Shown here: positions 6,366 through 21,244 of the stretch, piece after piece | How the letters are laid out: every line of letters starts with the position of its first letter | Position numbering within the stretch: the first letter of the stretch is position 1 | DNA from: Alphaproteobacteria bacterium | GTDB lineage: Bacteria > Pseudomonadota > Alphaproteobacteria > SHNJ01 | Direction: 5' to 3' | DNA: 51,940 nt | Assembly (NCBI GenBank): GCA_004295055.1 | Contig: SHNJ01000024.1 | Coordinates: forward strand, 1 to 51,940 | The notes under the pieces: generated by a model | Database searches by the model: none | Told to the model about the DNA's origin: nothing | Seen by the model: the letters and a program-made list of their open reading frames with translations, nothing else | Made by a program: the position numbers and the translations under genes

Positions 6366-9300
6366 ATGAAAGCATCAAACTTGGCTTTATCATTTGCCCA
6401 ACGTAAACGAATTCGCAAATCCTTCGGCCGTATCGCCGAAGTTGCCGCGATGCCAAACTTAATCGAGGTGCAAAAAACTTCGTACGATAATTTCTTACAA
6501 ATTTATACCCGCGCTGAGCAGCGCACCGACACCGGCTTGCAGGCCGTGTTTAAATCGGTATTTCCGATTTCCGATTTTGCCGGAAATTCGCAAATGGAAT
6601 TCGTGAAATACGAATTGGAAGATCCGAAATATGACACCGACGAATGCCGTCAACGCGGTTTGACCTTCGCCGCTCCGTTAAAAGTAACCTTGCGTTTGGT
6701 GGTGTGGGATGTCGATGCCGACACCGGCGCGAAATCGATTCGCGACATCAAAGAACAAGATGTGTATTTCGGCGACATGCCATTGATGACTTCGAACGGC
6801 ACGTTCATCATCAACGGAACGGAACGCGTTATCGTATCGCAAATGCACCGCAGCCCTGGCGTGTTCTTCGATCACGACAAAGGCAAAACTCATATCAGCG
6901 GAAAATTCCTGTACAACGCCCGCGTTATTCCTTATCGCGGCTCGTGGCTGGATTTCGAATTCGATGCCAAAGACATTATGTATGTGCGCATCGACCGCAA
7001 ACGCAAATTGCCGGCGACCACTTTGTTGATGGCGCTGGATTCCGATGAAACCGCGCAGCGCCGCGCGCAAGCCGCGAATGTCGGCGAAAAGCTGGAGCCA
7101 AGCGAAGCGCAAGGCATGTCGAAAGAAGAAATGCTGGCCGCGTTTTACGGCAAGCTGACATTCAAACGCGCCGAATCGGGCTGGAAAACTCCGTTCCAAC
7201 CGGAATTTTTGTATGGCCATAAATTGGCATTCGATTTATTGAATGCCGATGGCGGCAAAGTTGTTGCCGAAGCTGGCGCAAAAATGACGCCGCGTTTGGG
7301 CAAAAAATTGCAAGCCGACGGTTTGAAAGACCGTTTGGTAACCGAAGAAGAATTGGTAGGTTATTTCGTTGCGGTTGATATGATCAACAACGAAACCGGC
7401 GAAGTATTGTGCGAAGCGGGCGATGAAATCACCTCTGCCTTGCTAAAACAATTCGACAAATTGAATATCAAGGAAGTAAAAGTATTGGCAATCGACGGCG
7501 TAAACGTTGGTCCATATTTGCGCAACACTTTGGCGGTTGATAAAAACTTCAACCGCGAAGACGCGTTGCTCGATATCTATCGCGTTATGCGCCCCGGCGA
7601 GCCGCCAACATTGGAAGCGGCAGATGCCTTGTTCCAAAGCCTGTTCTTTGACTTGGAGCGGTATGATTTATCGGCGGTGGGCCGCGTGAAAATGAACTCG
7701 CGCCTCAGCTTTGAAACCGAAGATCAAGTTCGCGTCTTGCGCAAAGAAGATATCCTAACCATCTTGAAAACCCTGCATGATTTGAAACATTCGGGCGGCA
7801 TGGGCGACGATATCGACAATTTGGGCAACCGCCGCGTTCGTTCGGTTGGCGAATTGCTGGAAAACCAATATCGCATCGGCTTGCTGCGTATGGAACGCGC
7901 CATCCGCGAACGTATGAGCAGTGTTGAAATCGACACCGTTATGCCGAACGATCTGATTAACGCGAAACCGGCCGCGGCGGCCGTTCGCGAATTCTTCGGA
8001 TCTTCGCAATTGTCGCAATTTATGGATCAAACCAATCCGTTGTCGGAAATTACGCACAAGCGCCGTTTATCGGCCCTTGGACCGGGCGGTTTGACCCGCG
8101 AACGGGCAGGATTCGAAGTCCGTGACGTTCACCCAACCCATTATGGCCGTATCTGTCCGATCGAAACGCCGGAAGGTCCGAACATCGGGTTGATCAACTC
8201 GCTGGCGACTTATGCGCGCATCAACCAATACGGCTTTATCGAAAGCCCGTACCGCAAAGTGGTGAATGGCCGCGTGACCAATGAAGTGGTTTATTTGTCC
8301 GCCAGCCAGGAAGAAAGATACACCGTCGCGCAGGCGAACGCCGAATTGAATGACAAAGGCGAATTCGTTGCCGATTTGATTTCCTGCCGCAAGGGTGGCG
8401 ACTTTATGTTGTCCCGTCCGCAAGACATCGAAATGATGGACGTATCGCCAAAACAATTGGTGTCGGTTGCTGCCGCATTGATTCCATTCTTGGAAAATGA
8501 CGACGCTAACCGTGCGCTGATGGGATCGAACATGCAACGTCAGGCTGTGCCTTTGTTGCGTTCCGAGGCGCCACTGGTGGGCACCGGCATGGAAGAAACC
8601 GTTGCTAGAGATTCGGGTGCGACCATTGTTGCGCGCCGTACCGGCGTTGTCGACCAGGTCGAAGGCAACCGTATCGTTGTCCGCGTGACCGATCAAACCA
8701 AAGCCGACAGCCCAGGCGTCGACATTTACAATTTGCTGAAATTCCAACGTTCCAACCAATCGACCTGCATCAACCAGCGTCCTATCGTCAAAGTGGGCGA
8801 CGTGATCAAGGCTGGCGATGTGATCGGCGACGGTCCATCCACCAATTTGGGTGAATTGGCGCTCGGCCGTAACGCGCTGGTCGCGTTCATGCCTTGGAAC
8901 GGTTACAATTTCGAAGATTCTATCTTGATTTCCGAACGCATCGTGCGCGACGACGTATTTACTTCGATCCATATCGAAGAATTCGAAGTTATGGCGCGCG
9001 ATACCAAATTGGGCCAAGAAGAAATCACCCGCGATATTCCAAACGTCGGTGAAGAATCTTTGCGCAATCTGGACGAAGCCGGAATCATTTATATCGGCGC
9101 TGAAGTAAAAGCGGGCGATATTTTGGTCGGTAAAGTAACGCCGAAAGGTGAATCGCCAATGACGCCGGAAGAAAAATTGCTCCGCGCGATCTTCGGTGAA
9201 AAAGCCTCTGACGTGCGCGATACATCGTTGCGCGTGCCGCCAGGCATTTCCGGAACCATCGTCGAAGTACGCGTGTTTTCACGCCGTGGCGTTGACAAAG

Positions 9301-10556
9301 ACGAACGCGCGCTTTCGATTGAACGTCAAGAGATCGCAAGATTGGCGAAAGACCGTGACGACGAACGCGCAATTTTGGAACGCAGCTTCATCGCCCGTCT
9401 GAAAGTGTTGATGGCGGACCAGGATGTTTCCAGCGCACCAAAAGACGCACCCGTGAAAAAAGGCGAGAAATTGGCCGAATCGATCTTGGCCAATATTCCA
9501 AACCATTTATTGCGCCAAATCACCATCAGTGACGATGGCCAGATGGATCACATCGAAGCGTTGAAGAAACAATTCGATGAATCGGTACGCCAATTGCAAG
9601 CGCGTTTCGACGACAAAGTTGAAAAATTGCAGCGCGGCGACGAATTGCCGCCAGGCGTCATGAAAATGGTCAAAGTATTCGTGGCGGTAAAACGCAAATT
9701 GCAGCCCGGCGATAAAATGGCCGGACGTCACGGCAACAAGGGTGTTATTTCCAATATCGTTCCAGTCGAAGACATGCCAATGTTGGAAGACGGCACGTCG
9801 GTCGACATCGTTCTGAACCCGTTGGGCGTTCCTTCGCGGATGAACGTGGGTCAGATTTTGGAAACGCATTTGGGTTGGGCATCGGCCGGTATTGGCCGTC
9901 AGATTGGTCAAATGATCCAATCGATCCAACAAAAAGCCGCGAACACCAACAATTTGAAAGACAAATTGAAAGACGTTTATGGCGAGGAAATGTACAAAAA
10001 CATTTCTAAGATGAACGAAAACGAAGTGCTTGAATTGGCTGGCAACTTGCAGGCGGGCGTACCGCTGGCAACGCCGGTATTCGATGGCGCCAGCGAAGAC
10101 GATATCACCGATGCTTTGACCAAAGCGGGCTTAAGCACGTCTGGTCAGGTCACCTTGTATGATGGCCGCACCGGCGAAAAATTCGCGCGGAACGTCACCG
10201 TCGGTTACATGTACTTGTTGAAATTACACCACTTGGTCGACGATAAAATTCACGCCCGTTCGATCGGTCCGTACTCGCTTGTTACCCAGCAGCCGCTGGG
10301 CGGTAAGGCGCAGTTCGGCGGTCAGCGTTTCGGGGAGATGGAAGTCTGGGCCTTGCAAGCATACGGCGCAGCCTACACCTTGCAGGAAATGCTCACCGTC
10401 AAATCGGACGACGTTTCGGGCCGTACCAAAGTGTACGAAGCGATCGTGCGTGGCGACGACAATTTCGAAGCCGGTATTCCGGAATCGTTCAACGTTTTGG
10501 TCAAGGAGATCAAATCTCTGGGCCTCAACGTCGATCTGCAACAAACGGATGAATAA
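6366..10556 (+). CDS. rpoB: DNA-directed RNA polymerase subunit beta
   Basis: The beta subunit forms one pincer of RNA polymerase and the rifampicin pocket. The product is 1,396 residues, normal for this class. Visible signatures are [18 protein letters not shown] (about 149-166), the rifampicin cluster [20 protein letters not shown] around residue 545 with unmutated Asp, His and Ser positions, and [17 protein letters not shown] near 1,105. I use ATG 6366, which follows CAGGAGCAG; an in-frame TTG at 6342 is unlikely. It has its own long leader and is split from rplL by three genes, while rpoC follows after 49 bp. Confidence 0.97.
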   Translation: MKASNLALSFAQRKRIRKSFGRIAEVAAMPNLIEVQKTSYDNFLQIYTRAEQRTDTGLQAVFKSVFPISDFAGNSQMEFVKYELEDPKYDTDECRQRGLTFAAPLKVTLRLVVWDVDADTGAKSIRDIKEQDVYFGDMPLMTSNGTFIINGTERVIVSQMHRSPGVFFDHDKGKTHISGKFLYNARVIPYRGSWLDFEFDAKDIMYVRIDRKRKLPATTLLMALDSDETAQRRAQAANVGEKLEPSEAQGMSKEEMLAAFYGKLTFKRAESGWKTPFQPEFLYGHKLAFDLLNADGGKVVAEAGAKMTPRLGKKLQADGLKDRLVTEEELVGYFVAVDMINNETGEVLCEAGDEITSALLKQFDKLNIKEVKVLAIDGVNVGPYLRNTLAVDKNFNREDALLDIYRVMRPGEPPTLEAADALFQSLFFDLERYDLSAVGRVKMNSRLSFETEDQVRVLRKEDILTILKTLHDLKHSGGMGDDIDNLGNRRVRSVGELLENQYRIGLLRMERAIRERMSSVEIDTVMPNDLINAKPAAAAVREFFGSSQLSQFMDQTNPLSEITHKRRLSALGPGGLTRERAGFEVRDVHPTHYGRICPIETPEGPNIGLINSLATYARINQYGFIESPYRKVVNGRVTNEVVYLSASQEERYTVAQANAELNDKGEFVADLISCRKGGDFMLSRPQDIEMMDVSPKQLVSVAAALIPFLENDDANRALMGSNMQRQAVPLLRSEAPLVGTGMEETVARDSGATIVARRTGVVDQVEGNRIVVRVTDQTKADSPGVDIYNLLKFQRSNQSTCINQRPIVKVGDVIKAGDVIGDGPSTNLGELALGRNALVAFMPWNGYNFEDSILISERIVRDDVFTSIHIEEFEVMARDTKLGQEEITRDIPNVGEESLRNLDEAGIIYIGAEVKAGDILVGKVTPKGESPMTPEEKLLRAIFGEKASDVRDTSLRVPPGISGTIVEVRVFSRRGVDKDERALSIERQEIARLAKDRDDERAILERSFIARLKVLMADQDVSSAPKDAPVKKGEKLAESILANIPNHLLRQITISDDGQMDHIEALKKQFDESVRQLQARFDDKVEKLQRGDELPPGVMKMVKVFVAVKRKLQPGDKMAGRHGNKGVISNIVPVEDMPMLEDGTSVDIVLNPLGVPSRMNVGQILETHLGWASAGIGRQIGQMIQSIQQKAANTNNLKDKLKDVYGEEMYKNISKMNENEVLELAGNLQAGVPLATPVFDGASEDDITDALTKAGLSTSGQVTLYDGRTGEKFARNVTVGYMYLLKLHHLVDDKIHARSIGPYSLVTQQPLGGKAQFGGQRFGEMEVWALQAYGAAYTLQEMLTVKSDDVSGRTKVYEAIVRGDDNFEAGIPESFNVLVKEIKSLGLNVDLQQTDE

Positions 10557-10562
10557 TTATCA

Positions 10563-14814
<4,252 letters not shown>

Positions 14815-14833
14815 GCATTGATCCGATTCTATG

Positions 14834-14862
14834 AAAAACCCCGCCATTGGCGGGGTTTTTTA
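14834..14862 (+). terminator. rho-independent terminator of rpoBC
   Basis: Stem AAAAACCCCGCC-ATT-GGCGGGGTTTTTT with a T run, 19 nt after the rpoC stop. Confidence 0.9.
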
Positions 14863-14942
14863 TTGCTGATATATTTGTTGATTTACAGGGTATGAACCTT
14901 ATAATTTCGTCATCGATATAAATGATTAATGGAGTGGACGAT

Positions 14943-15725
14943 ATGGTAGCGGCAAATAACCTAAGAATGCAGAGAGAGACCGATAAAGCGACTGCGGCAC
15001 AAATCGAAGGTTTGTGGTTCGATATTGCAAGGTTACAAAAAGCATTTGAATGGGATGCTATACAACAGAAATTGATCCGTGTTGTCGAACGGGCCGGCGA
15101 CTTTTCCAACCCATCGCGCCGCTTGGTTGAAATTGAGAAGGCGATTGCCGCATCTCCGCTTATTCCCGGAAAAGTTGCGGAAGCCGCTGTTGGTCCATGG
15201 AAAAAACATGTAGCGGAATTGCCTACTGCGGAAGCCAAAGTAGAAGCCGCAAAGCGGGCTTTTAAAGTACGGTACGCATCATCCTATATGAAATGGGCCG
15301 CCAGCAGGGTAATTCTTGAAAATGTGCCGATGTTGCAAACCGGTGAAGAAAAATATAGTGCGCTGTGCGCCGGTTCCGGTCATTGCCCAACAGAAGAATT
15401 GCGCCATCAATATGCCCGCGAATTATTGGCGTTGGCGACTATTTTCACCGACCCTAAAAGCCGGCTTTCTGCTGCCTATGTGGCAGTAAATACGGTCAGC
15501 AGGCCATGCCAAGCTGAATTTGACTTTAGTTTAGTCGCCAGAACGATAGGGGAAATGGGCGCTGAAGTTGTTTTGGCCAATATCAACACGCTTAAACCCG
15601 AACGGCGGGTAGATGTTCTGAATCAAGTCGCTTGTTGTGTTGACCATCGGTCGCACGTTGGTAAAAGAGTCCTAACACGGCATCGCTGGTTAAAAGACAG
15701 ATTGGGTCGCCAAGCAGCCCGCTAA
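14943..15725 (+). CDS. hypothetical protein, 260 aa
   Basis: Not recognised. The product looks soluble and almost entirely helical with four Cys in the second half. ATG 14943 follows GGAGTGGA at good spacing, better than ATG 14922. GATATAA ends about 21 nt upstream of the start, a partial match to the dyad family seen before other unknown genes here. It is a single-gene unit between two terminators. Function unknown. Confidence 0.55.
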   Translation: MVAANNLRMQRETDKATAAQIEGLWFDIARLQKAFEWDAIQQKLIRVVERAGDFSNPSRRLVEIEKAIAASPLIPGKVAEAAVGPWKKHVAELPTAEAKVEAAKRAFKVRYASSYMKWAASRVILENVPMLQTGEEKYSALCAGSGHCPTEELRHQYARELLALATIFTDPKSRLSAAYVAVNTVSRPCQAEFDFSLVARTIGEMGAEVVLANINTLKPERRVDVLNQVACCVDHRSHVGKRVLTRHRWLKDRLGRQAAR

Positions 15726-15743
15726 TCCGCAGGAATAGAAATA

Positions 15744-15777
15744 ATACAAAACCCGGCCTAAAAGCCGGGTTTTGTAT
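15744..15777 (+). terminator. bidirectional-looking terminator
   Basis: Long stem ATACAAAACCCGGC with AAGCCGGGTTTTGTAT, T-rich on both strands, 20 nt after the stop of the 260-aa gene. Confidence 0.8.
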
Positions 15778-15958
15778 TTGCTTGCGATAGTGTGCAAACG
15801 GCTTGCGACGACATTCATAATTCTGTCACAAAACCTGGTTTTTGTTATTTGCCAATGGAATATAGGGAATTGCGCTTTTATTTGGCGGGTCCATACTATG
15901 CCTACTACCAAGAGCCCATTCGGGCTGTTCCAACAACCAATTGGAGAAGGAGTAAATC

Positions 15959-16348
15959 ATGCAAAAACTAACCTACGATCAATTTACCAAAACCCGGACC
16001 AATCCTGGCACCACGGTGATTAATGTCTTGACCGCCGAACAATACAAGCAAGCCAGCATTCCGGGATCGACCAATATTCCATGGAAAGACAATCCCAATT
16101 TCGCCACCACTGTGGAGAAAACCACTGGCGGAAAGGATAAGCCGACCATTCTGTATTGCGCCAGCGCTGCTTGCACCGCATCCGCCGATGCCGCAAAGAC
16201 CCTCGAAACCAAAGGGTTCACCAAAGTTTCGGTGTATGAAGGCGGAATGCAGGAATGGACCGCGAAAACCACGGGCACCACCACTGGCACAACGACCACT
16301 GGTACCAAGACCGGTACTACTAAGACCGGGAAAACCCAGGCGGCTTAG
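15959..16348 (+). CDS. single-domain rhodanese-like protein with Thr/Gly/Lys tail
   Basis: Rhodanese domains carry persulfide sulfur on a loop cysteine. Residues 1-101 have the fold's markers: VINVLTAEQYKQASIPGSTNIPW, then a strand leading to the loop CASAACTA (Cys67, Cys72), and a final YEGGMQEW. The loop lacks the CxxGxR form, so the substrate is unclear and could be persulfide relay or something else. Residues about 104-129 form a low-complexity tail of TTG, TKTG and TGT units. GGAGAAGGAG precedes the ATG and a terminator follows. No signal peptide is seen, so it should be cytoplasmic. Confidence 0.8.
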   Translation: MQKLTYDQFTKTRTNPGTTVINVLTAEQYKQASIPGSTNIPWKDNPNFATTVEKTTGGKDKPTILYCASAACTASADAAKTLETKGFTKVSVYEGGMQEWTAKTTGTTTGTTTTGTKTGTTKTGKTQAA

Positions 16349-16363
16349 ATTTATGCCATGCTG

Positions 16364-16396
16364 CAAAAACCCCGCCTGTATCGGCGGGGTTTTTAT
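16364..16396 (+). terminator. rho-independent terminator after rhodanese gene
   Basis: Stem AAAAACCCCGCC-TGTATC-GGCGGGGTTTTT with a T run; it also abuts the end of the convergent gene at 16399. Confidence 0.85.
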
Positions 16397-16398
16397 TT

Positions 16399-17268
16399 TT
16401 ACATGGTTCTCCGTACTTTCAGAAGGTCGACCGCCCTCTCCCTGGGCCGCAAATCGGATTTAGCGGGTGTGGCAGGAGCAGGTTGAAGCTGCGTAGCAGA
16501 AACTGGTTGAGGTTTCGGAGCAGGGGCGGGTTCAGGCGGCGTAACCGGGCCGGGCAACCGGTCTTGTACCCAAAGATGATAAAGATCTTTGACCCCTCTT
16601 AACCGTTCGGTGCAATAAGCCATATCCTCCGGCGTGCATGCCAAATGAAAATTTAACGGCCATGCCCCCCCGGCTCGTATTGCTGCTTCGTCGAAAGACG
16701 CTCCCAACGTCAATGCCATCTGTATGAACACAACTTTTACATTGCGTAAGTTTGGATTCGTCAGAGCCGTGTCTGTCGAAGGCAATGGTTGCAAAATTTG
16801 CGCGGGTTGGATCTGGAATACATTGCCGACACAAACCGCAAGCGTATCCCAGTCTAAAATGATATTTTTAGAACCGGCAACAGGAGTAACGGCAGGAGCT
16901 GGAAAATTATTTGTCACAGGCTTGGTGGGCGCCTTTTCCCCGGCCAATGCCGTCCGATAGAACCCTTCCGCCTTTTCTATTTTCTTTGCTAATGGTCCGT
17001 TCGGCTCTCGTTGCAATTCCGCTGCCGCTTTCCAGTATTGCGTGACAAGCGTGCTGTGATTGCGGCCCCCCGTCAATTTGATAAGCCCGGGAAAAGAATA
17101 ATCGGTGTGTTTCCGGGCCAGCCAGGTAAATACTTGCCGGGCCATGGGGACCGGGTGAACGCGGCCTCTGCCCTTAAAGTCCATGACACTAATAGGCGCA
17201 AAAGCCATTAAAGTTGCCCTCAACAGCAATTCCAATTTTTTTATGGGAGGGATGATGTTTTGCCCCAT
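16399..17268 (-). CDS. DnaA domain IV-like DNA-binding protein
   Basis: Residues 36-80 follow the pattern of the DnaA C-terminal helix-turn-helix: MARQVFTWLARKHTDYSFP then GGRNHSTLV (67-75), close to the GGRDHSTV box that reads DnaA boxes. Residues about 140-220 look like a second, diverged copy (VCVGNVFQIQPAQIL, VVFIQMALTLGASFDEAAIRAGG) without the signature. A Pro/Ala/Gln-rich segment (about 235-265) and a basic C-terminus follow. There is no AAA+ ATPase domain, so this is not DnaA; it could bind DnaA-box-like sites as a regulator. A dyad-family site lies 19 bp upstream. The first domain is seen fairly clearly; the second and the role are inference. Confidence 0.6.
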   Translation of the reverse strand: MGQNIIPPIKKLELLLRATLMAFAPISVMDFKGRGRVHPVPMARQVFTWLARKHTDYSFPGLIKLTGGRNHSTLVTQYWKAAAELQREPNGPLAKKIEKAEGFYRTALAGEKAPTKPVTNNFPAPAVTPVAGSKNIILDWDTLAVCVGNVFQIQPAQILQPLPSTDTALTNPNLRNVKVVFIQMALTLGASFDEAAIRAGGAWPLNFHLACTPEDMAYCTERLRGVKDLYHLWVQDRLPGPVTPPEPAPAPKPQPVSATQLQPAPATPAKSDLRPRERAVDLLKVRRTM

Positions 17269-17287
17269 TTTTGCTCCTGGATTTAAA

Positions 17288-17308
17288 TTGTATCTCTATA
17301 AAATACAA
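17288..17308 (-). promoter_or_regulatory. dyad-family site
   Basis: TTGTATC-N7-AATACAA, 13 of 14 arm positions symmetric, 19 bp upstream of the DnaA domain IV-like gene. Confidence 0.5.
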
Positions 17309-17355
17309 AAGCAAGGAGCAAAATCTAGTTTGAATTCAATGGTTTGAAGCAATTA

Positions 17356-17847
17356 TTACAACGGAAAATCGTAGGACAGCACAACACTAAGCGTATAGGG
17401 TCCGGCTTTATGGACGATCAATTCGCAATTCGCGTCCTGGCCGCAAGCTAACTCGCCGGGCGTTTTGGATTTATTTAAAGCATCGGTCATAACGGGGCGG
17501 GGACCGGCAGAACCTTTGTCCAATAGCGGCGCTTCGGCCAATAGTTTTTTGGCAAGCAGAACAGGATCTTTTTCCAAATCGTCCGGCACGTTATCCCAGC
17601 GCAAATTGAACGCGTAATGGTGGCATCCGCCAATATCAAAGCTGAACACAACGCCATTTTTTAATGCAACCGATTCGATTAAATGCCGGTTTTCGCGTTT
17701 GGACGGCAGTTCGGATTTAACAACGGGCGATTGGAAATCGATGTGGCTTTCGATCGCTTCGATTCCCAGCGTGCATTCCTCCGCCTGGTCTTGTGCCAAA
17801 GCGGGCGTGACAAAAATTAGAATCAGTAGAAATAATAAGGTGCGCAT
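17356..17847 (-). CDS. hypothetical secreted/periplasmic protein
   Basis: The first 18 residues form a clear signal peptide (MRTLLFLLILIFVTPALA) with cleavage expected before QDQ. The mature part is about 145 residues with several Cys (near 26, 75, 135 and 141) that could form disulfides. I do not recognise the family. It is on the same strand as ftsZ but separated from it by a terminator, so it needs its own promoter or read-through. Function unknown. Confidence 0.6.
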   Translation of the reverse strand: MRTLLFLLILIFVTPALAQDQAEECTLGIEAIESHIDFQSPVVKSELPSKRENRHLIESVALKNGVVFSFDIGGCHHYAFNLRWDNVPDDLEKDPVLLAKKLLAEAPLLDKGSAGPRPVMTDALNKSKTPGELACGQDANCELIVHKAGPYTLSVVLSYDFPL

Positions 17848-17877
17848 GAAATTCCCGATTCAGGATAAAATAAAGCA

Positions 17878-17908
17878 TAAAAAAACCCACCGCAAGGGTG
17901 GGTTTTCG
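17878..17908 (-). terminator. terminator downstream of ftsZ
   Basis: On the minus strand the stem CCCACCC-TTGC-GGTGGG is followed by a run of seven T. It ends the dcw transcript after ftsZ. Confidence 0.75.
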
Positions 17909-17916
17909 TTAATTTT

Positions 17917-17950
17917 AGGAGATCCCTCACGTTTACCGTTCGGGATAACA
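17917..17950 (-). repeat. dispersed repeat, GAGGGATCTCC type
   Basis: On the minus strand it reads TATCCCGAACG...GTGAGGGATCTCC, matching 3684-3712 and one arm of 50694-50787. It lies between the ftsZ stop and its terminator. Confidence 0.5.
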
Positions 17951-17966
17951 CCCCGCGAATGGCGTG

Positions 17967-19766
17967 TTAGTTGTTTCCCCGGCGCAGGAACGCTGGGATA
18001 TCCAATAAATCGTCGTTTTCCGCCTTTGGCGTCAGGCTTTCCTGAACCGGTTCGGATGTTTCTTTTGCCGTCGGTGCTTCGGTTTTCAGCAAGGTCGGTT
18101 CCTGGCGCGCTGGCGGGGTGGATGGGGCCGCATTCGCCGCGCCGCCCAATACGCCGCCCATCATGCGTTCAAACAAACCCGGGCCGCGTCGTTGCGCGCG
18201 TTCCGCCGATTTGCTGGCCTGCGATTCTGGCGAACGTTCCGTCGCGAAACTGCCGGCAGTACCGGTACGGCTATACGGAGTTTGCGTGCCGCTTCCCGGT
18301 GTGGTTTCGCTTGGCATTGTGGCCGGGCGATGCATCGCCTTTTCCAATGGACGGTCTTGTTTCAGATCGACGCGCACGGTTTGCGGTTCGTCCTGGGTTT
18401 CAATCGCGCTTGGAACAATGCGTTCCGTCAATGAAATGTCTTCTTTGCTGGTTTCCGCCACGGATGGTTTTGGCGGGATAAACAAATCGCTGTCGGGCAA
18501 ATCGCCGGTGAAATTATTGGTGGCGATATTGCTGGTGGTGCTGACCGGCGATTTCACTTCCGCGCGCGGGGCAGGGGCCGTATTGCGCGGCGTGTAAGAA
18601 GTCGACGACAATTCGTTCAGGTTAGTGCGGTTTGCCGTGTACGCCGAAGCGCTTGGCGGCGTTGAAACCGGGGCCGATGGAATAGGCGCCGGGGTTTTGC
18701 GCGCATTGGCGATAATATCGGCATGCGGCACCACTTTTTGCGGACGCAAGCCTGGGCCAAACGGATTTTGGCGCGCATCGTTATTGGCGCGGATCGCCAG
18801 GGCATCCATGCCGGCGGCAACAATCGAAATACGCATGCGGCCGACCAGTTTTTCGTCAAAGAACGCACCGAAGATGATGTTGGCATCGGGATCGACTTCG
18901 CTGCGGATGCGGTTGGCGGCTTCGTCCACTTCGAACAGGGTCATATCCAAACCGCCGGTGATGTTGATCAGAACGGCGCGCGCGCCTTTCATGCTGACAT
19001 CGTCCAGCAATGGATTGTTGATCGCGGCTTCGGCGGCATCCAATGCGCGGCGGTCGCCTTCGGCTTCGCCGGTGCCCATCATCGCCTTGCCCATTTCCGC
19101 CATAACGGTTTGGATGTCGGCGAAATCAAGGTTGATAAGGCCTGGCATGGTGATCAAATCGGTCACGCCGCGCACGCCGGAATATAATACGTCGTCGGCC
19201 ATTTTAAATGCATCGGCAAATGTGGTGCGTTCATTGGCAATGCGGAACAGATTTTGGTTTGGAATGACGATCAATGTGTCGACATATTGCTGCATTTCTT
19301 CGATCGCATTTTCCGCCAATTTCATGCGGTGCGCGCCTTCGAAGGTGAATGGTTTCGTTACAACGCCCACGGTCAAAATACCCAATTCACGCGATGCGCG
19401 CGCAATCACGGGACCTGCGCCGGAACCAGTGCCGCCACCCATACCGGCGGTGATAAAGCACATATTGCTGCCTTCGATGTGCTGCATAATTTCTTCGATC
19501 GATTCCTCGGCGGCCGCCTTGCCGACTTCGGGTTTGGCGCCGGCGCCCAAACCGCGATTGATATTCACGCCCAATTGAATTTTGCGTTCCGCCAAACTTT
19601 GTTGCAATGCTTGCGCATCGGTGTTGGCGCAAATGAATTCCACGCCCTGTAAGTTCGAGCGGATCATGTTGTTCACAGCGTTCCCGCCAGCGCCCCCGGC
19701 GCCGACAACGGTGATGCGCGGTTTTAATTCACTTTCGGCTTTTGGAACGCGTAGATTGATGCTCAT
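17967..19766 (-). CDS. ftsZ: cell division protein FtsZ
   Basis: FtsZ is the tubulin-like GTPase that forms the cytokinetic ring. The core (about 15-325) has [14 protein letters not shown] and the GTP loop GGGTGSG (110-116), with [11 protein letters not shown] and the T7 loop later. The product is 599 residues, against about 380 in E. coli: a linker of roughly 240 residues rich in Pro, Thr, Ser and Ala separates the core from the C-terminal peptide DIPAFLRRG that binds FtsA. Long linkers are typical of alphaproteobacteria. It is the last gene of the cluster, with an iterated operator-like sequence between it and ftsA. Confidence 0.97.
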   Translation of the reverse strand: MSINLRVPKAESELKPRITVVGAGGAGGNAVNNMIRSNLQGVEFICANTDAQALQQSLAERKIQLGVNINRGLGAGAKPEVGKAAAEESIEEIMQHIEGSNMCFITAGMGGGTGSGAGPVIARASRELGILTVGVVTKPFTFEGAHRMKLAENAIEEMQQYVDTLIVIPNQNLFRIANERTTFADAFKMADDVLYSGVRGVTDLITMPGLINLDFADIQTVMAEMGKAMMGTGEAEGDRRALDAAEAAINNPLLDDVSMKGARAVLINITGGLDMTLFEVDEAANRIRSEVDPDANIIFGAFFDEKLVGRMRISIVAAGMDALAIRANNDARQNPFGPGLRPQKVVPHADIIANARKTPAPIPSAPVSTPPSASAYTANRTNLNELSSTSYTPRNTAPAPRAEVKSPVSTTSNIATNNFTGDLPDSDLFIPPKPSVAETSKEDISLTERIVPSAIETQDEPQTVRVDLKQDRPLEKAMHRPATMPSETTPGSGTQTPYSRTGTAGSFATERSPESQASKSAERAQRRGPGLFERMMGGVLGGAANAAPSTPPARQEPTLLKTEAPTAKETSEPVQESLTPKAENDDLLDIPAFLRRGNN

Positions 19767-19873
19767 GAATAACTCTCCGGTTGGGTGGGCGGTGTGATAT
19801 TTTGCTTTAAATGTTTTGCCGAAAAAACGCTACCGTAATGAATCCACAAGGCGACGGGCTTTTCTTCCAGCAA

Positions 19874-19927
19874 CACAGTATTTAGTGATTTCTACTATAT
19901 CTAGTGGTTTGCACTATTATTAGTATT
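19874..19927 (-). promoter_or_regulatory. tandem palindromic operator candidates upstream of ftsZ
   Basis: Two adjacent 19-bp units (19883-19901 and 19902-19920) and a partial third. On the ftsZ strand each contains an inverted pair, TAGTG-CAAAC-CACTA and TAGTA-GAAAT-CACTA. The units lie 117-184 bp before the ftsZ start in an AT-rich stretch where a promoter would be expected. Confidence 0.5.
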
Positions 19928-19957
19928 AAACCCTACATAAAAGCCAATATATAAGGT

Positions 19958-21244
19958 CTATAAAGTCTCTTCAATCCAAGATTTGACTTGGCTCCACAGG
20001 CTTTGCCCCTTTCCTGTGGATGGTTTTTTACCCTCCACCTGGGCTTCCTGATGGGTCGCAAAGGTAAGCAATCCGGCGCAGGTGGAAAAGGCGGGGCCCC
20101 CCGCCGCATCGGCAAGGCCGGTCAGGCGGATTGGCTTGCCCAAACGCACTTGTTTATCGAGGATATTGGCCGCCAATTCGCGCACATTGGACAGCTGGCT
20201 GGCGCCGCCGGTCAATACCACGCGGCGGCCGGCGATTTTATCGACATTGGCTTCGGCCAATTTGGCGCGCACGGCTTCGAATGTTTCTTCGAGGCGCGGT
20301 TGAATGATTCGATTCAGGTACGATTTCGGAATATGGTTCGGCGCATCGTTCAAATCGTTTTCGCCAACCAACGGAACATCGATCATATCCTCGTCGTCTT
20401 GCGCGGTCGCCAGCGCGCCGCCATATAATGTTTTCAGCCGTTCGGCTTGCAGAACGGGCGTTGAAAGTCCGCGCGCGATGTCGTTGGTCACATGCATGCC
20501 GCCGATCGGCACAATATCGCTGAATAATAAATTGCCGTCGAAAAATACCGCCACCGATGTGGTCCCGCCGCCCATATCGATCAGGGTGCAGCCCAAATCC
20601 ATTTCATCTTCGACCAATGTGGCAAGGCCGGACGCATAAGGCGACAGTACGAATCCATCCAGATCCAAATGGCACCGTTCGACGCAAGTCGCCAGATTGC
20701 GCAACGCGCCGTTTTGCGCCGAAACCAGATGCACGCTGGCGCCCAAACGCTGGCCATACATGCCGCGCGGATCGCGGATGCCGCGGCTGCCATCCAAACT
20801 GTACCCAACCGGAATTGCATGCAATAAATAGCGGTTCATGCTGTTATCGTTGGCGCCGGTCGATTGGTTCATTTGCTGGTCATAGGCGACGCGGCATTGG
20901 CCCAACAATTTTTGCACGTCCAAATCGCGGACTTGCTGGCCATGCAACGGCAATTCCACATCGAAATGTTGCGATGCCGGGTGGCCGCAGGACACATTCA
21001 CATAAACCGACCGAATCGTGTCGCCGCCAGCCATTTGTTCGGCCGCATGCACGGCGTTCAAAATGGAATTTTCAACCGCTTCGACATTCATCACCACGCC
21101 GGCCTTCATCCCCGCCGAAATTTGGTGGCCAATGCCCAGCACGCGCGCGCGGCCCATATCGTCGACCTTGGCGATAAAACAACAGACCTTGGAAGATCCG
21201 ATATCCAGCGCGGCGATGGTGCTTTTACGAAAACGCGGTTTCAT
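19958..21244 (-). CDS. ftsA: cell division protein FtsA
   Basis: FtsA is an actin-like ATPase that ties FtsZ filaments to the membrane and recruits later division proteins. The 428-residue product has the phosphate 1 motif LDIGSSKVCCFIAK near residue 12, a phosphate 2 block DMGGGTTSVAVF, and the C-terminal amphipathic helix SLWSQVKSWIEETL expected for membrane docking. I start at ATG 21244 (KPRFRKSTIAALDIG), preceded by AAGGGA, instead of the ATG 22 codons upstream. Normally ftsQ abuts ftsA; here a plus-strand cassette separates them, so ftsA needs its own promoter. Confidence 0.95.
   Translation of the reverse strand: MKPRFRKSTIAALDIGSSKVCCFIAKVDDMGRARVLGIGHQISAGMKAGVVMNVEAVENSILNAVHAAEQMAGGDTIRSVYVNVSCGHPASQHFDVELPLHGQQVRDLDVQKLLGQCRVAYDQQMNQSTGANDNSMNRYLLHAIPVGYSLDGSRGIRDPRGMYGQRLGASVHLVSAQNGALRNLATCVERCHLDLDGFVLSPYASGLATLVEDEMDLGCTLIDMGGGTTSVAVFFDGNLLFSDIVPIGGMHVTNDIARGLSTPVLQAERLKTLYGGALATAQDDEDMIDVPLVGENDLNDAPNHIPKSYLNRIIQPRLEETFEAVRAKLAEANVDKIAGRRVVLTGGASQLSNVRELAANILDKQVRLGKPIRLTGLADAAGGPAFSTCAGLLTFATHQEAQVEGKKPSTGKGQSLWSQVKSWIEETL

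Noticed and set aside
8067-9017. Long minus-strand open frame opposite rpoB
   Set aside because: A shadow of rpoB codon bias; no family blocks, and rpoB is certain. Similar frames opposite rpoC (12337-13413, 13438-14181) were rejected for the same reason.
18625-19578. Plus-strand open frame of 317 codons opposite ftsZ
   Set aside because: Shadow of ftsZ; the translation lacks any domain character and has no ribosome-binding site.
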